Shown here piece by piece: positions 44,470 to 53,416 of a stretch of 64,000 nucleotides of DNA. Position 1 is the first letter of the stretch, and every line of letters begins with the position of its first letter. The notes below the pieces were generated by a model. It did not search any database and had not been told where the DNA came from. It saw only the letters and a list, made by a program, of their open reading frames with translations. The stretch comes from Clostridium rhizosphaerae (GTDB taxonomy: Bacteria; Bacillota; Clostridia; Clostridiales; Clostridiaceae), in the NCBI RefSeq assembly GCF_016765585.1, contig NZ_JAESWC010000008.1, positions 169,279 through 233,278 of the forward strand, written 5' to 3'. A program made the translations under genes and the position numbers.

Positions 44470-44662
44470 TTAACCTATTTTGAAATGAGTAGAAAGTTCA
44501 GCCACCTTATTAAACAATACATTATGAATTGATGGATATGTTAGGTTTTCTGGTAACCCCTCAAACAAATATCCACTTTCCTCGATATTGAGGTACAATT
44601 ACAGCGCATAAGAATTTGCTATCATCCATTTGACATAATTCAATTAAGTTTACGCTTATCAT
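44470..44662 (-). pseudogene. NUDIX hydrolase pseudogene with internal deletion
   Basis: ATG at 44662 after AGAGGG opens ISVNLIELCQMDDSKFLCAVIVPQYRGKWIFV, the N-terminus of a NUDIX protein, then hits TGA. In another frame GLPENLTYPSIHNVLFNKV follows, which looks like a NUDIX C-terminus. The Nudix box and about 70 residues between are missing. Remaining parts of the 403-base gap hold no gene. Confidence 0.55.
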
Positions 44663-44773
44663 TATATCGTTACCCTCTCATAATTTAATTCATCATAAAT
44701 TACTTCTTTGCTCAAATATGAGAAATTCCAAAAATAATATTCTTAATAATAAGCAGATTCCTCAACTTAATTT

Positions 44774-45256
44774 TTACAGCTCCAGCAGCTCATAATAACA
44801 TGAGATTATACCATTTTCTTTAAACTCCTCAAGTTTTTTAAATCCTGCACTTTCCAAGGTAGCAATGGAGCGCTTATTATCTTTATATGTAAATGCACAT
44901 AGCCTACTTACAGCATATCTTTCGAATACAAGCTTAGAAAATTGTTTTAATGCATCTTTTCCAATTCCCTTACCCCAGTATGTTTTATCAAATATGATTA
45001 TGCTTACGAATGCCTGCTTCTCAGCAGCTTCATCTATTCCATAGCACCATACATCACCTATATATTTATTATCTATATTGATAACTTTACCAAAACTCTT
45101 TGCATCAGGCTTTAATGTCTCTTCATATAATTTGATTGCATCATTTAAAGTACCCTTGTTAAATGGAAACATCCTTTCTATTTCTTGATCCTGAGATTTT
45201 TCCCAAAAAATCTTCACATGTTCAAGTGTACGCGGTTTCAATAATAACCTTTCCAA
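44774..45256 (-). CDS. GNAT-family N-acetyltransferase (RimJ/RimL-like)
   Basis: 160 residues: MERLLLKPRTLEHVKIFWEK, FVSIIIFDKTYWGKGIGKDALKQFSKLVFE (acetyl-CoA loop WGKGIG) and TYKDNKRSIATLESAGFKKLEEF. The layout is the RimJ/RimL type, which modifies protein N-termini or small amines. TTG start with GGGG at eight bases. Confidence 0.88.
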   Translation of the reverse strand: MERLLLKPRTLEHVKIFWEKSQDQEIERMFPFNKGTLNDAIKLYEETLKPDAKSFGKVINIDNKYIGDVWCYGIDEAAEKQAFVSIIIFDKTYWGKGIGKDALKQFSKLVFERYAVSRLCAFTYKDNKRSIATLESAGFKKLEEFKENGIISCYYELLEL

Positions 45257-45358
45257 ACTTATATCCCCTTCTTAACAATTAAATTATTTTAGTTAATAGC
45301 TGTTTACTAACGTGCCATATAAGAAAGTGTTGACTAAATGTTTAAAAACACATACAAC

Positions 45359-45661
45359 CTAAATTATACCAATTGTAATTTGCAACACCAGAATAGTAAT
45401 TATAATAATTAAAATCTCTATTTTATCACTATATCCGCCAAATGGTTTCCAGGTATTTTTCTTTCTACTGATATCAAAAAACCATATCAGAAACAAAATC
45501 GGTATAAAATAGACCAGCAAACTAACAAACCCAGTTTTTATATTTAGTGTAATGTTCTGAAGCTTATATAGAAATATAAAACCACCATAATAAATCACAC
45601 CAAAGACTATTTTATGTATTATAAAAGCAATCCTTTCCCATTTAATATTGCTATCCAACAT
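45359..45661 (-). CDS. Small membrane protein, three predicted helices
   Basis: About 100 residues: helices around IVFGVIYYGGFIFLYKL, FVSLLVYFIPILFLIWFF and IEILIIIITILVLQITIGI. ATG at 45661 follows AGGGGGATAT; the ATG at 45679 is less favoured. No family recognised. Part of the accessory array. Confidence 0.6.
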   Translation of the reverse strand: MLDSNIKWERIAFIIHKIVFGVIYYGGFIFLYKLQNITLNIKTGFVSLLVYFIPILFLIWFFDISRKKNTWKPFGGYSDKIEILIIIITILVLQITIGII

Positions 45662-45734
45662 TATATCCCCCTGTTCCATAGTAGTTTATATTTGTGTCGC
45701 AACATATGAAGACTGTTAACTAACATTAGTAATA

Positions 45735-45947
45735 TTAATTTTTATCTTTTAATAAGCTTACTAATCCAATACTAAAGATTAACCCACCTATTAACATAAA
45801 TGAATTTATAAATCCATTTAAAATCGGAACATACTCACCCGTTAAGTTTTTATTATGATATACTATGCTAACTGCTTTATACCCTAAAGGTGTACTTATT
45901 AGAATTATAAAAAGTCCAATTAAAAAGTACTTTACTTGTTTTCTCAT
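45735..45947 (-). CDS. Small two-helix membrane protein
   Basis: 70 residues: basic start MRKQVK, helix YFLIGLFIILISTPLGYKAV, short loop and helix INSFMLIGGLIFSIGLVSLL, then KDKN. Start follows GGGGGAT. Not recognised. Confidence 0.6.
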   Translation of the reverse strand: MRKQVKYFLIGLFIILISTPLGYKAVSIVYHNKNLTGEYVPILNGFINSFMLIGGLIFSIGLVSLLKDKN

Positions 45948-46087
45948 AAACTATCCCCCACTTCAAATATTTAATAATAAAATAATATTTCTAAGATATA
46001 TTCAATATCAGCCTCCAATATATTGATTCAGCATAAGTTACAACAGTTCTCTAATATAAATTTTTTAAAATAATTTCGGACAGTATT

Positions 46088-47308
46088 TTACATTTTTCCT
46101 ATTAACTCTATAAGTCCATTAGCTAATGTTTCACCCCAAGATAAGTAGTCGTGTCCAGATTGAAAACTTTCATACTTAACATTATAGCCTTTCTCAAGCA
46201 ATACTTTATACATATTATCTATAGCATCCTTCATAACTGGTTCATCATCATATGGCTTGTCTTCAAATATACCTACATTTAAGTAGAACTTTAATGGCAG
46301 CTTATTTGATTTTTTAAACTCATTTGTTAGCCATTCTGAGTTCCACCAAAACGATGCTGATTGTGAAAGTACATTTCCAAAAATACTAGGGTTTTTAAAT
46401 GCTACGTATGCTGAACTTAATCCCCCTAGACTAACCCCTCCTATAATAGTTTTACTTGCTTCTTTTGATACCGAATAGTTATCCCAAATCCAAGGAACTA
46501 ATTTTTGAGCTATAAAATTTGAGAAGTCAGCATTACAAGTTAATTCCTCGAATCTATTTATACTATTATCTATTAGAACACAAACTGTTGGAAGAATTAC
46601 TTTTTCATCTATAAGGTTATCAAGAACATTCTTTGCTGAAAGATAGTTTAAGTAATCAAATCCATCTGTAAGCACTACTAGATTGAATTTTTCAATACTT
46701 TTTGTATAGTTAAAAGGTGTATAAACCCATATTCTTCGATTAATGTCTGAATTTAAATTAGGAAGCCTATGCAATTCTATTTGCCCCTTATTAATCTCAT
46801 TTCTAGAACTTGTCCAAATATCTTTTTTAGATTTATACAGCACAACTAAAGAGTTTATCATCTCGGCGCCGTCAGGATCTTCATCGTCTTTAGCAAACAC
46901 TATTTTGTTCGGATTTAATGGGTCTAGTACTGATTTGGCCTTTATTTTTTTATAGTCATTATCGAATTCGTAGTTTAATGAAAGATTATATTTAAATTTC
47001 ACATTATTTCTAACAATATAGGTCTTGTACCATATATTTGTGTCTAATAAACTATCCATAATATTTTCTGCGTACCGAAAGCCAGGGAAGGCACCATAGA
47101 TTAGTATGTTTTTTATATTAGAATCACCTTTATATAAAAAAGTAATTAACACATTTCCATTATCCCCTTCTATTTCTTCAATTAAAGGTGTTCCACATCT
47201 TTGTGCATCTTGCCAAAACAAATCAATCGAATTAGTATTACCAGCACTAACTTGTTCTGCTAAAGTATTAATTGTAGGGCTGGTATATTGTAAAACTCTC
47301 ATAAACAA
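46088..47308 (-). CDS. Alpha/beta-hydrolase, enterochelin-esterase (Fes/esterase D) family
   Basis: 406 residues. An N-terminal Fes-like beta domain (VLITFLYKGDSNIKNILIYGAFPGFRY) precedes the hydrolase: RIWVYTPFNYTKSIEKFNLVVLTDG, the nucleophile elbow IIGGVSLGGLSSAYVA with Ser, and a C-terminal SFQSGHDYLSWGETL supplying the His. No signal peptide, so cytosolic, as for siderophore esterases that release iron. No siderophore genes are nearby. TTG at 47308 or ATG two codons later. The upstream GNAT gene is only 18 bases away. Confidence 0.82.
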   Translation of the reverse strand: MFMRVLQYTSPTINTLAEQVSAGNTNSIDLFWQDAQRCGTPLIEEIEGDNGNVLITFLYKGDSNIKNILIYGAFPGFRYAENIMDSLLDTNIWYKTYIVRNNVKFKYNLSLNYEFDNDYKKIKAKSVLDPLNPNKIVFAKDDEDPDGAEMINSLVVLYKSKKDIWTSSRNEINKGQIELHRLPNLNSDINRRIWVYTPFNYTKSIEKFNLVVLTDGFDYLNYLSAKNVLDNLIDEKVILPTVCVLIDNSINRFEELTCNADFSNFIAQKLVPWIWDNYSVSKEASKTIIGGVSLGGLSSAYVAFKNPSIFGNVLSQSASFWWNSEWLTNEFKKSNKLPLKFYLNVGIFEDKPYDDEPVMKDAIDNMYKVLLEKGYNVKYESFQSGHDYLSWGETLANGLIELIGKM

Positions 47309-47326
47309 ATCAATCTCTCTTTCATC

Positions 47327-47803
47327 TCATATCATAATTTTTAATATCTTCTGTCCTTCTTCCATTTCCTCAGTATCAATAAATCCCATTGAAAACCAAA
47401 ATGACTCTCCATTTACTTTATCAGCAGATAGCCAAACATCTTTGATTCCACAAGAAATTAATGTTTCCTTTGCGAAATTATATAACTTTCTACCAAGACC
47501 TTTTCTTCTAAAATCCGGCATTATATAAAATTCTAAAATATATCCCCAACCAATGCGTTCACTTTCGTCAACTTTAAAATGTATAAATCCAACCATATTA
47601 TCGTTTACTATTAATCCAATCAACCAACGTTTATTTTTAAATTGTTTGCTTAAGATACTATTAAGAAATTTATCATGTATTTCCACTGGCATATCTGCAG
47701 CTATTTCCTTCATATACTCATATCCTAAATTTAAAAAATCTCTACACCTATCTGGATTTTCTCTGCTAATCTTTACATATTCAACATTAAAATTACTTTC
47801 CAT
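47327..47803 (-). CDS. GNAT-family N-acetyltransferase
   Basis: 158 residues: WLIGLIVNDNMVGFIHFKVDESERIGWGYILEFYIMPDFRRKGLGRKLYNFAKETL with the acetyl-CoA loop RRKGLG, and LSADKVNGESFWFSMGFIDTEE. Probably cotranscribed with the esterase gene 18 bases downstream. Substrate unknown. Confidence 0.88.
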   Translation of the reverse strand: MESNFNVEYVKISRENPDRCRDFLNLGYEYMKEIAADMPVEIHDKFLNSILSKQFKNKRWLIGLIVNDNMVGFIHFKVDESERIGWGYILEFYIMPDFRRKGLGRKLYNFAKETLISCGIKDVWLSADKVNGESFWFSMGFIDTEEMEEGQKILKIMI

Positions 47804-47851
47804 TTTATCCCCTTTAATATTTCAGAGCATTATTTATTAACCTTTATATAT

Positions 47852-48355
47852 CTACTTATTATCTATATCTATATAATAAAACTTGTTTTCGTGCCACTTA
47901 ATAAACTTTTCCAAGTCTTTATAAGAAACACTTATTGTCGCTGTATTTACATTGGGGTGGAAATTTACTATACTCTTATCAGTCAACTCTCTATCAATTA
48001 GAACAATTACCTTTCTATCAATATCGTTTATTAAACCAAAAGGGCTAACAGAACCCGGTTTTAGTCCCAAGTATTTATGTAATCTTTCTTCGGAAGCAAA
48101 GGATAAACTTGTACTTCCTATTTGTTTAGACAATAATTTTAAATCCATATGTTTTGTTTCATCTAAAATTGCAAGATAGTGTAAATCACCTTTTCTATTT
48201 CTTAAAAAAAGATTTTTACAGTGCTGTCCCGGGATACGTATATCCAATTTGCTTGCTTCCTCAACAGTAAATACTGCTTTATGTTCATTTCTAATATAAT
48301 TAATCCCTAATAAATTTAAAATATCATATAGTTTTTTCTCTTTTGCGTTAATCAA
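47852..48355 (-). CDS. YbaK/ProX-type aminoacyl-tRNA editing protein
   Basis: 167 residues matching the free-standing editing domain: KAVFTVEEASKLDIRIPGQHCKNLFLRNRKGDLHYLAILDETKHMDLKLLSKQI, KYLGLKPGSVSPFGLINDIDRKV and VNFHPNVNTATISVSYKDLEKFI. The PGSVSPFGL and HPN elements mark the ProX/PrdX class that hydrolyses Ala-tRNA(Pro). TTG start with GGAG at seven bases. Confidence 0.9.
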   Translation of the reverse strand: MINAKEKKLYDILNLLGINYIRNEHKAVFTVEEASKLDIRIPGQHCKNLFLRNRKGDLHYLAILDETKHMDLKLLSKQIGSTSLSFASEERLHKYLGLKPGSVSPFGLINDIDRKVIVLIDRELTDKSIVNFHPNVNTATISVSYKDLEKFIKWHENKFYYIDIDNK

Positions 48356-48396
48356 TTTTCAACTCCAAGTCAAATATTAAAATGTAATTACTATTA

Positions 48397-48675
48397 CTAT
48401 CCTATATACGCAGTCTTAAGAAGCCTAAACATTTCATCGCTAAATCCATACTGTTTCTCATTCTTACTCGATATACAAGCCCTTTGATACATATTAAGAA
48501 ATTCAATAGGATCTCCAACTACTTTTCCTAAAATTTCATCTCCCATCGTACTGCTTATAGTTTTTGCTAAAAAGTATCCAATAACATGAAATCTCACATC
48601 TTCACTAAGAAATTGAACCAGTTCGTCTGATGTCTTTTTTCCTTTAAGAACATCTGTTAACGAATATAAACTTTC
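48397..48675 (-). pseudogene. C-terminal fragment of an unidentified protein (possibly zinc-peptidase-like)
   Basis: The frame is open from an in-frame TGA at 48676-48678 and reads ESLYSLTDVLKGKKTSDELV through RFHVIGYFLAKTISSTMGDEILGKVVGDPIEFLNMY to AYIG. The GYxxAKTI...GDPxEFxxxY pattern is like the end of DUF5700/DUF2268-type peptidases. No start or ribosome site is seen; coding-like sequence continues upstream in a different frame (ALEKLEKVLRKGGENL), so a frameshift and truncation are inferred. Confidence 0.5.
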
Positions 48676-48793
48676 TCAAGTTTTCCCCACCCTTTCTTAA
48701 AACCTTCTCCAATTTTTCTAATGCATTAAATACACTTGTAAATGAAGTCCATATTCTAATCCCCAAAAATAAACATTCCTATTGTCTGATTTT

Positions 48794-49723
48794 TTACCAC
48801 TTATGAATGATATCTGGTTTTGCGAAAATTTCATCAAGCCTTTTTAGAAAGGGAATAATGGAACTAAAATCAACGGCTCTATGGTCAAATGCCAAACACA
48901 TAGGAAGAATTTTTCTTATACCAATTTCTTTATTTCCATTTTCATTTACATATATGCCAGGCCGCTCTTGAACTGATCCGAGACCGATAGCAAGAACCTG
49001 TGGTGGTATAATTTCAAGCAGTGCAAAGAAGCCCCTCTGTTGTTTGTATAAAGAACCTATATTGGACACAGTCACAGTGCCTGACATAATATCTTTTTCA
49101 GTCAAACGCTCATTTTCTGGTATTTTATAATAATCTTCTTTTTCCTTACCTTTACGCCTCCTCACCTTATGTCGGGTAACTTGAGAAGCAATAATTCTTC
49201 TCAGTATACTTAAATGAAATTTCTTTAATTCATTAACAGCGTCATCAAAGGCTGCTCTATATAGCATTTCATCAACATTTGTTTTTTCTATTCTCTTGGA
49301 TAGATTTAAAATATAATCAGAAATATCATTTAACGACATTTTACCAGCATTAGGGATAGATGGAGTTATCATTTTACCATCGGGTAAAAGCCATGGTATT
49401 GAAACATTTATTTCACCTAAAATGTGTGTCATCCCTTCGGCTTTCTTGTGATTATACTCTACATAAGAATTCAAATCAGGTGCTACTAGCAGCCCCTCAA
49501 CAATAACTTTAATCATTACAGTATTAAATGTAATCTTGAAACCTGTATTTTTTCTTTCTTTGGCAAGCTGTATAAATTCACTATAAAAGTCAGTTATATC
49601 AGGCTCATATACATATGATACATGTGGCACACTCTTCCATGAAGTCGAAGTCATATGTGCGACCACTCTTCTTTGCAAGTTAAACCTTTCAGATTTTCTT
49701 ATTCTAATTTTTTTATCAGGCAT
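48794..49723 (-). CDS. Stand-alone 2-oxoacid dehydrogenase E2 acyltransferase catalytic domain
   Basis: 309 residues, only the chloramphenicol-acetyltransferase-like E2 core: RVVAHMTSTSWKSVPHVSYVYEPDITDF, TFNTVMIKVIVEGLLVAPDLNSYV, EINVSIPWLLPDGKMITPSIPNA, GTVTVSNIGSLYKQQRGFFALLEIIPPQVLAIGLG and CLAFDHRAVDF. The catalytic His and Asp of the HxxxD(G) motif are present but the Gly is Phe. No lipoyl or E1/E3-binding domain and no E1/E3 genes nearby, so classical complex function is unlikely. An acyl- or amide-transfer role is inferred. Confidence 0.82.
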   Translation of the reverse strand: MPDKKIRIRKSERFNLQRRVVAHMTSTSWKSVPHVSYVYEPDITDFYSEFIQLAKERKNTGFKITFNTVMIKVIVEGLLVAPDLNSYVEYNHKKAEGMTHILGEINVSIPWLLPDGKMITPSIPNAGKMSLNDISDYILNLSKRIEKTNVDEMLYRAAFDDAVNELKKFHLSILRRIIASQVTRHKVRRRKGKEKEDYYKIPENERLTEKDIMSGTVTVSNIGSLYKQQRGFFALLEIIPPQVLAIGLGSVQERPGIYVNENGNKEIGIRKILPMCLAFDHRAVDFSSIIPFLKRLDEIFAKPDIIHKW

Positions 49724-49992
49724 GAATTCGCTCCCTATTACTTATATTTACAATTTCTAATATATTCTCCAAGTCTTAATATGTATATTATATTTTTCTT
49801 TTATTTTCATAATGCGGCCCTATTTCATCTGATTATATAATTAGCATTATCCTATATAACTTCACAAATAAAGTTTACGTAACAAATAAAGAAGCAGATA
49901 ATTGATTCATAATTAGTTACTATGATAATCAATCCATATACCTGAATTAAAGCATCTCATAAGAAAGTTGTAAGTTAATGTTTTTTTATTAA

Positions 49993-50090
49993 GCACGGGA
50001 AATACGGAGAACACTGAATACGCTGAAGGGGATATTTTATAAAACACTCTCTTCCGTATCTTCTGCGTTCTCTTTCTTTTCTTTCGCGTT
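49993..50090. repeat. Imperfect inverted repeat in a 1.1-kb gene-poor stretch
   Basis: GGAAATACGGAGAAC...GAATACGC on the left is roughly complementary to TTCCGTATCTTCTGCGTTCTC on the right. The whole 49724-50295 interval is AT-rich and shows no supported gene. Confidence 0.4.
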
Positions 50091-50295
50091 TAAATAATTC
50101 TTTTTACTGCATCTTATCTCACAATTACTCAATTATCATATATCATAACTAATGTTTATTTCTGAGAATCTCTAAGTAATACCCAATCTCTTCCTGTAAG
50201 TTAATAATTCAATTATATATTTTATGGATAATTTTGTATATAGGTAATAGATTCTGCTTTCACCATCATTCTCTAGCAAATACCTAATCAATATA

Positions 50296-50654
50296 TTCCG
50301 TGATGATGATTTTGTTATAGTATATGGTATCAATCACAAACGAGCCGGAAAAGCAATTTATTCAAATGCAAGCTTTTACGAGGTAGAGCTTCTCAATGGA
50401 GTTGCCGGGGCCTTCAGTACAGGGATACTGCTCTTCAATACTTCCCTGAAAGATATGAAAACGCAGGCTACTATTATGTATATAAAATTGCAAGGAAAGC
50501 TGATGAAGACAATGTTGTTATCATCCCTTACAGCACAGGGAACCATCTTGGGAGCTGCTACGGAGTCGATAATAACCAGAACGTTCGTATAGTCTTTAGA
50601 GTTTATTTGGATCAATTAACTATGGTTGGCCCCTATATTTTTGATGTCATCTAG
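50296..50654 (+). pseudogene. Frameshifted C-terminal gene remnant
   Basis: One frame reads FRDDDFVIVYGINHKRAGKA followed by NASFYEVELLNGVAGA; at about 50405-50420 it must shift to the frame giving LQYRDTALQYFPERYENAGYYYVYKIARKADEDNVVIIPYSTGNHLGSCYGV and ending FDVI at TAG. The two segments form one coherent protein. No start found upstream. The family is not recognised; composition suggests an exported protein. Confidence 0.55.
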
Positions 50655-50829
50655 GATCGTGTACTCCTTTTTAAAAGAAAGAAAAAACTTGAGCTTAATA
50701 GAAATAATTAATAACAGCAGAAAACCTGCTTTTAGATATATTGGTAAAACATACTTGATTCTTTCGTTTTAACTAAATTATAATAGAAATATTGTATTAC
50801 ATTTTACTTTAGGAAAGGGGTGAATTTCT

Positions 50830-51321
50830 ATGTCATACTTATTTTTAGGACTTAGTTTACTAATAGGATTATTATTAATAGTTTCAAGAAGTGTTTTTTA
50901 CAGGTATTATGATAAAATTAATTTCAATATTAAAAAGTCATTGGATAAAATGCTGAGAATTATTTATTTTGCACCCGTAATAGTTTTATTTATAATCCTT
51001 ATATTAACCTTTACCTATTTTAAATCAAAGGGTTTTATTAGACTATCGCATGCATGGCTTGTAGTTAATTTTTGGGTAGGTAGCGTTATATTTTATTATA
51101 TCGCCATTGAAACAGCAAAAATACAAAAATTAGTTATACTGCTGCCTGTTGCGGGAATGGTAATATCTATGTTTGCTGCAATATACTTAACGCCTCTGCA
51201 GCACTATGAAAGCGTGTTTTATAATATTAATATAATGATTCCAAATGTTTTTGGATTGATTATGTTAATAACATCCTATTATACAAATCATAAGCTTTTG
51301 ACAAAAGAAGCTAAGAAATAA
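50830..51321 (+). CDS. Predicted membrane protein, about five helices
   Basis: 163 residues: SYLFLGLSLLIGLLLIVSRSVF, IIYFAPVIVLFIILILTFTYF, HAWLVVNFWVGSVIFYYIA, LVILLPVAGMVISMFAAIYL and NVFGLIMLITSYYTN are hydrophobic. Start ATG after GGAAAGGGGTG. The plus orientation is opposite to most neighbours. No family assigned. Confidence 0.65.
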   Translation: MSYLFLGLSLLIGLLLIVSRSVFYRYYDKINFNIKKSLDKMLRIIYFAPVIVLFIILILTFTYFKSKGFIRLSHAWLVVNFWVGSVIFYYIAIETAKIQKLVILLPVAGMVISMFAAIYLTPLQHYESVFYNINIMIPNVFGLIMLITSYYTNHKLLTKEAKK

Positions 51322-51538
51322 TTTATTTTACGTTTCGAGTAAAATCGGACAACCTTGCTAGGATTAAACCATCTTATTACAACGCAATCTTGAATATATT
51401 TCATGAACTCCTGAACCTTTTGCTTATCATCCACCGCGTAAAATCATATGTCCAAGATATACAAAATCAGTTTTTTGCATTATAATGTAAAATATAGATT
51501 ATTAAGGTTTTACCTATGGAATTGAAAGGAGCTTTATT

Positions 51539-51745
51539 ATGGAGGAATTAAAAAACATTTTGAGGAAATTCGCTGAATCCGGATGGGATTTAATTGCTAT
51601 TCCGTCAGAAGCTTATCTTGATGGAAATGGAACGAAAGAAGATTTAATAAGCGCAATTGAGCAGGCAGACAAAGAGTGCGGAAGCTGCGGCTGTGAATTC
51701 GATCCCCTCTATAAAAGATGCCTTGAGCTTAAAGCGTTACTATAG
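51539..51745 (+). CDS. Small soluble protein with Cys triplet
   Basis: 68 residues, acidic and helical, with ADKECGSCGCEFDPLYKRCLELKALL near the C-terminus; the CxxCxC pattern may bind metal. ATG after GAAAGGAG at good spacing. A terminator follows directly. Unknown function. Confidence 0.68.
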   Translation: MEELKNILRKFAESGWDLIAIPSEAYLDGNGTKEDLISAIEQADKECGSCGCEFDPLYKRCLELKALL

Positions 51746-51770
51746 TCTGAAACTTTTTCTTATATAGGTA

Positions 51771-51803
51771 TATTAGGCATATCATATATACCTATATTTT
51801 TTA
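51771..51803 (+). terminator. Terminator of the 68-aa gene
   Basis: ATATAGGTATAT/ATATACCTATAT stem and a T6 run. Confidence 0.75.
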
Positions 51804-51872
51804 TTTATTATTTATATATAGTATAATGTTAACAGTTTTAAATTTATTCAAAACTCTTTGATGACAAAATAA

Positions 51873-51910
51873 AAACACCGTAGAATTCATGATTGAATGA
51901 TACGGTGTCT
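51873..51910 (-). terminator. Terminator of the 67-aa membrane-protein gene
   Basis: AACACCGTA/TACGGTGT stem with inner TTCAT/ATGAA pairing; followed on the minus strand by TTTTATTTTG. Confidence 0.8.
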
Positions 51911-51954
51911 TACGTGAGCTCTTTCTCTTTTTCTGCTAATCCTTCACTATCCTT

Positions 51955-52158
51955 TTATCTGTCTTTCATCTTTTTAATTCCCAAAGATATAGACATTATA
52001 GATAGACCAATACATACAATAGCTAAACATATGTAAGTACTTCCAAATGGTTTTTTATTAATAAAATAATTTCTTGAAATCACGGCATTCAGTATAGCTG
52101 CAATTAACCACATTACTCCTGATACAAAAAATAAATAACCAGCATATTTTTTATTCAT
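51955..52158 (-). CDS. Small two-helix membrane protein
   Basis: About 67 residues: MNKKYAGYLFFVSGVMWLIAAILNAVI, then FGSTYICLAIVCIGLSIMSISLGIKKMKDR. ATG at 52158 follows GGAAAGGAT; the start at 52179 has none. Unknown function; array member. Confidence 0.65.
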   Translation of the reverse strand: MNKKYAGYLFFVSGVMWLIAAILNAVISRNYFINKKPFGSTYICLAIVCIGLSIMSISLGIKKMKDR

Positions 52159-52359
52159 TAAAGTATCCTTTCCACACAATACACTATTTTTTTCTTATAT
52201 AAATATATAATGGTACCTTTAGTCATATTATTAAGTTTGCAAATTATAGATTCAATTACAATTGTTTGGTATTTGTTTATTGTGCTGCTCTAACCTATAA
52301 AAAAGATTAATGAATCTCATAAGAAAATTATCACCTAACCCGCTACCCATACTATATTA

Positions 52360-52707
52360 TTATTTAGGAAAACTCCTAAAGTATATATGGTTACCATCTG
52401 GGTCGCAAAAGTGCACATTCTTTGCTCCCCATGGTTGTAGTTTGGGAGGATCAATAATATGTATTCCTAATTTCAATAATCTTTTATATTCTTCATCTAC
52501 ATCATCAACAGTAAAAGCTACGCTAATATTCTGGTTTTGATTATTTTTTACTTCTCCATTATTGTAGATACTTAGAGTTATAACATCTTCAATAATAGAC
52601 TGATGCACTTCGTCTCTACAATCCGAGTAAATATTTAAGATATTTCTATAAAAATCCGCCATTTTTACTACGTCATTTGTTTCTAAACAAATTTCTCCTA
52701 ACTTCAT
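52360..52707 (-). CDS. VOC-family (glyoxalase/bleomycin-resistance fold) protein
   Basis: About 115 residues: MKLGEICLETNDVVKMADFYRNIL, ISVAFTVDDVDEEYKRLLKLGIHIIDPPKLQPWGAKNVHFCDPDGNHIYFRSF. The DPDGN turn and final strand are diagnostic. Metal-dependent lyase, dioxygenase or drug-binding functions occur in the family; not resolvable here. ATG at 52707 with GGAAAGGAAG upstream. Confidence 0.88.
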   Translation of the reverse strand: MKLGEICLETNDVVKMADFYRNILNIYSDCRDEVHQSIIEDVITLSIYNNGEVKNNQNQNISVAFTVDDVDEEYKRLLKLGIHIIDPPKLQPWGAKNVHFCDPDGNHIYFRSFPK

Positions 52708-52812
52708 TTTTTTCTTCCTTTCCAATGGGTTTATATAAAATCTTAGTTCACAATTAATTACAATCTAATATTAATTGTTTAGACATTTTTCTACACAAAT
52801 TAAAACACAACC

Positions 52813-53259
52813 TTATTTTTCATTTACTTCGATTAAGAAATAATATATTCCTAGACCTTCATCATAGTCGGCTGAAATACTAAATAAATATTTACCTGGC
52901 TTATCGGGTGTAATAAAAGTTCCGTTTGTGCTTTCATTTGAGTCAAATATTTTTTCATAATTACCATTCTCAAGCCTTTTAAAAAGTGAATAATGCAAAT
53001 ATTCATGATTAAATATAATTTTTAGTTCCGTATTAGGCTGGACTGATGTTAATTTTGTATTTATTAATTCGTTATCAACATCAATGTGGAAATTGCGCCT
53101 GCGTTTAAGAAAATCACTATAAATAAAGTCTGTTTTGAAAGTAGGAATTTCAACAGTAGGACACCTTACTATTGGATTATCTATTTGCGGAATAACACCA
53201 ACTCTTACCGCAAAGTTAATAATCAATATCAAACAAAGTACAGATATTACTAACCACAA
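52813..53259 (-). CDS. Membrane-anchored extracytoplasmic protein of unknown function
   Basis: About 148 residues: one N-terminal helix (WLVISVLCLILIINFAVRV) and an external beta-rich domain ending GKYLFSISADYDEGLGIYYFLIEVNEK, suggestive of a small beta-sandwich. The listed TTG start lacks proper spacing. An in-frame ATT at 53277, eight bases after AGGGGG, would add ISNKKV and may be the real, non-canonical start. Confidence 0.6.
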   Translation of the reverse strand: MWLVISVLCLILIINFAVRVGVIPQIDNPIVRCPTVEIPTFKTDFIYSDFLKRRRNFHIDVDNELINTKLTSVQPNTELKIIFNHEYLHYSLFKRLENGNYEKIFDSNESTNGTFITPDKPGKYLFSISADYDEGLGIYYFLIEVNEK

Positions 53260-53416
53260 TACCTTTTTATTGCTAATCGTTCCCGCCCCCTATGATTATT
53301 TGCATAAACTATTTTTATAATTGATTCACCATATTCTGCAAATATGAATCACCTGATTGCTGAATATCTACCTTAAATGCCTCATAACTTTGAATTCATA
53401 ACGCTAAATTTTTTTA

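Noticed and set aside
45257..45358. Integron attC site in the array spacers
   Set aside because: No consistent RYYYAAC/GTTRRRY core pair or structured arms recur in the spacers, and no integron integrase is present; only a weak ATAAGAAA motif remains.
47106..47528. Plus-strand 140-codon frame spanning the esterase/GNAT junction
   Set aside because: Antisense to two well-supported genes, without start signals.
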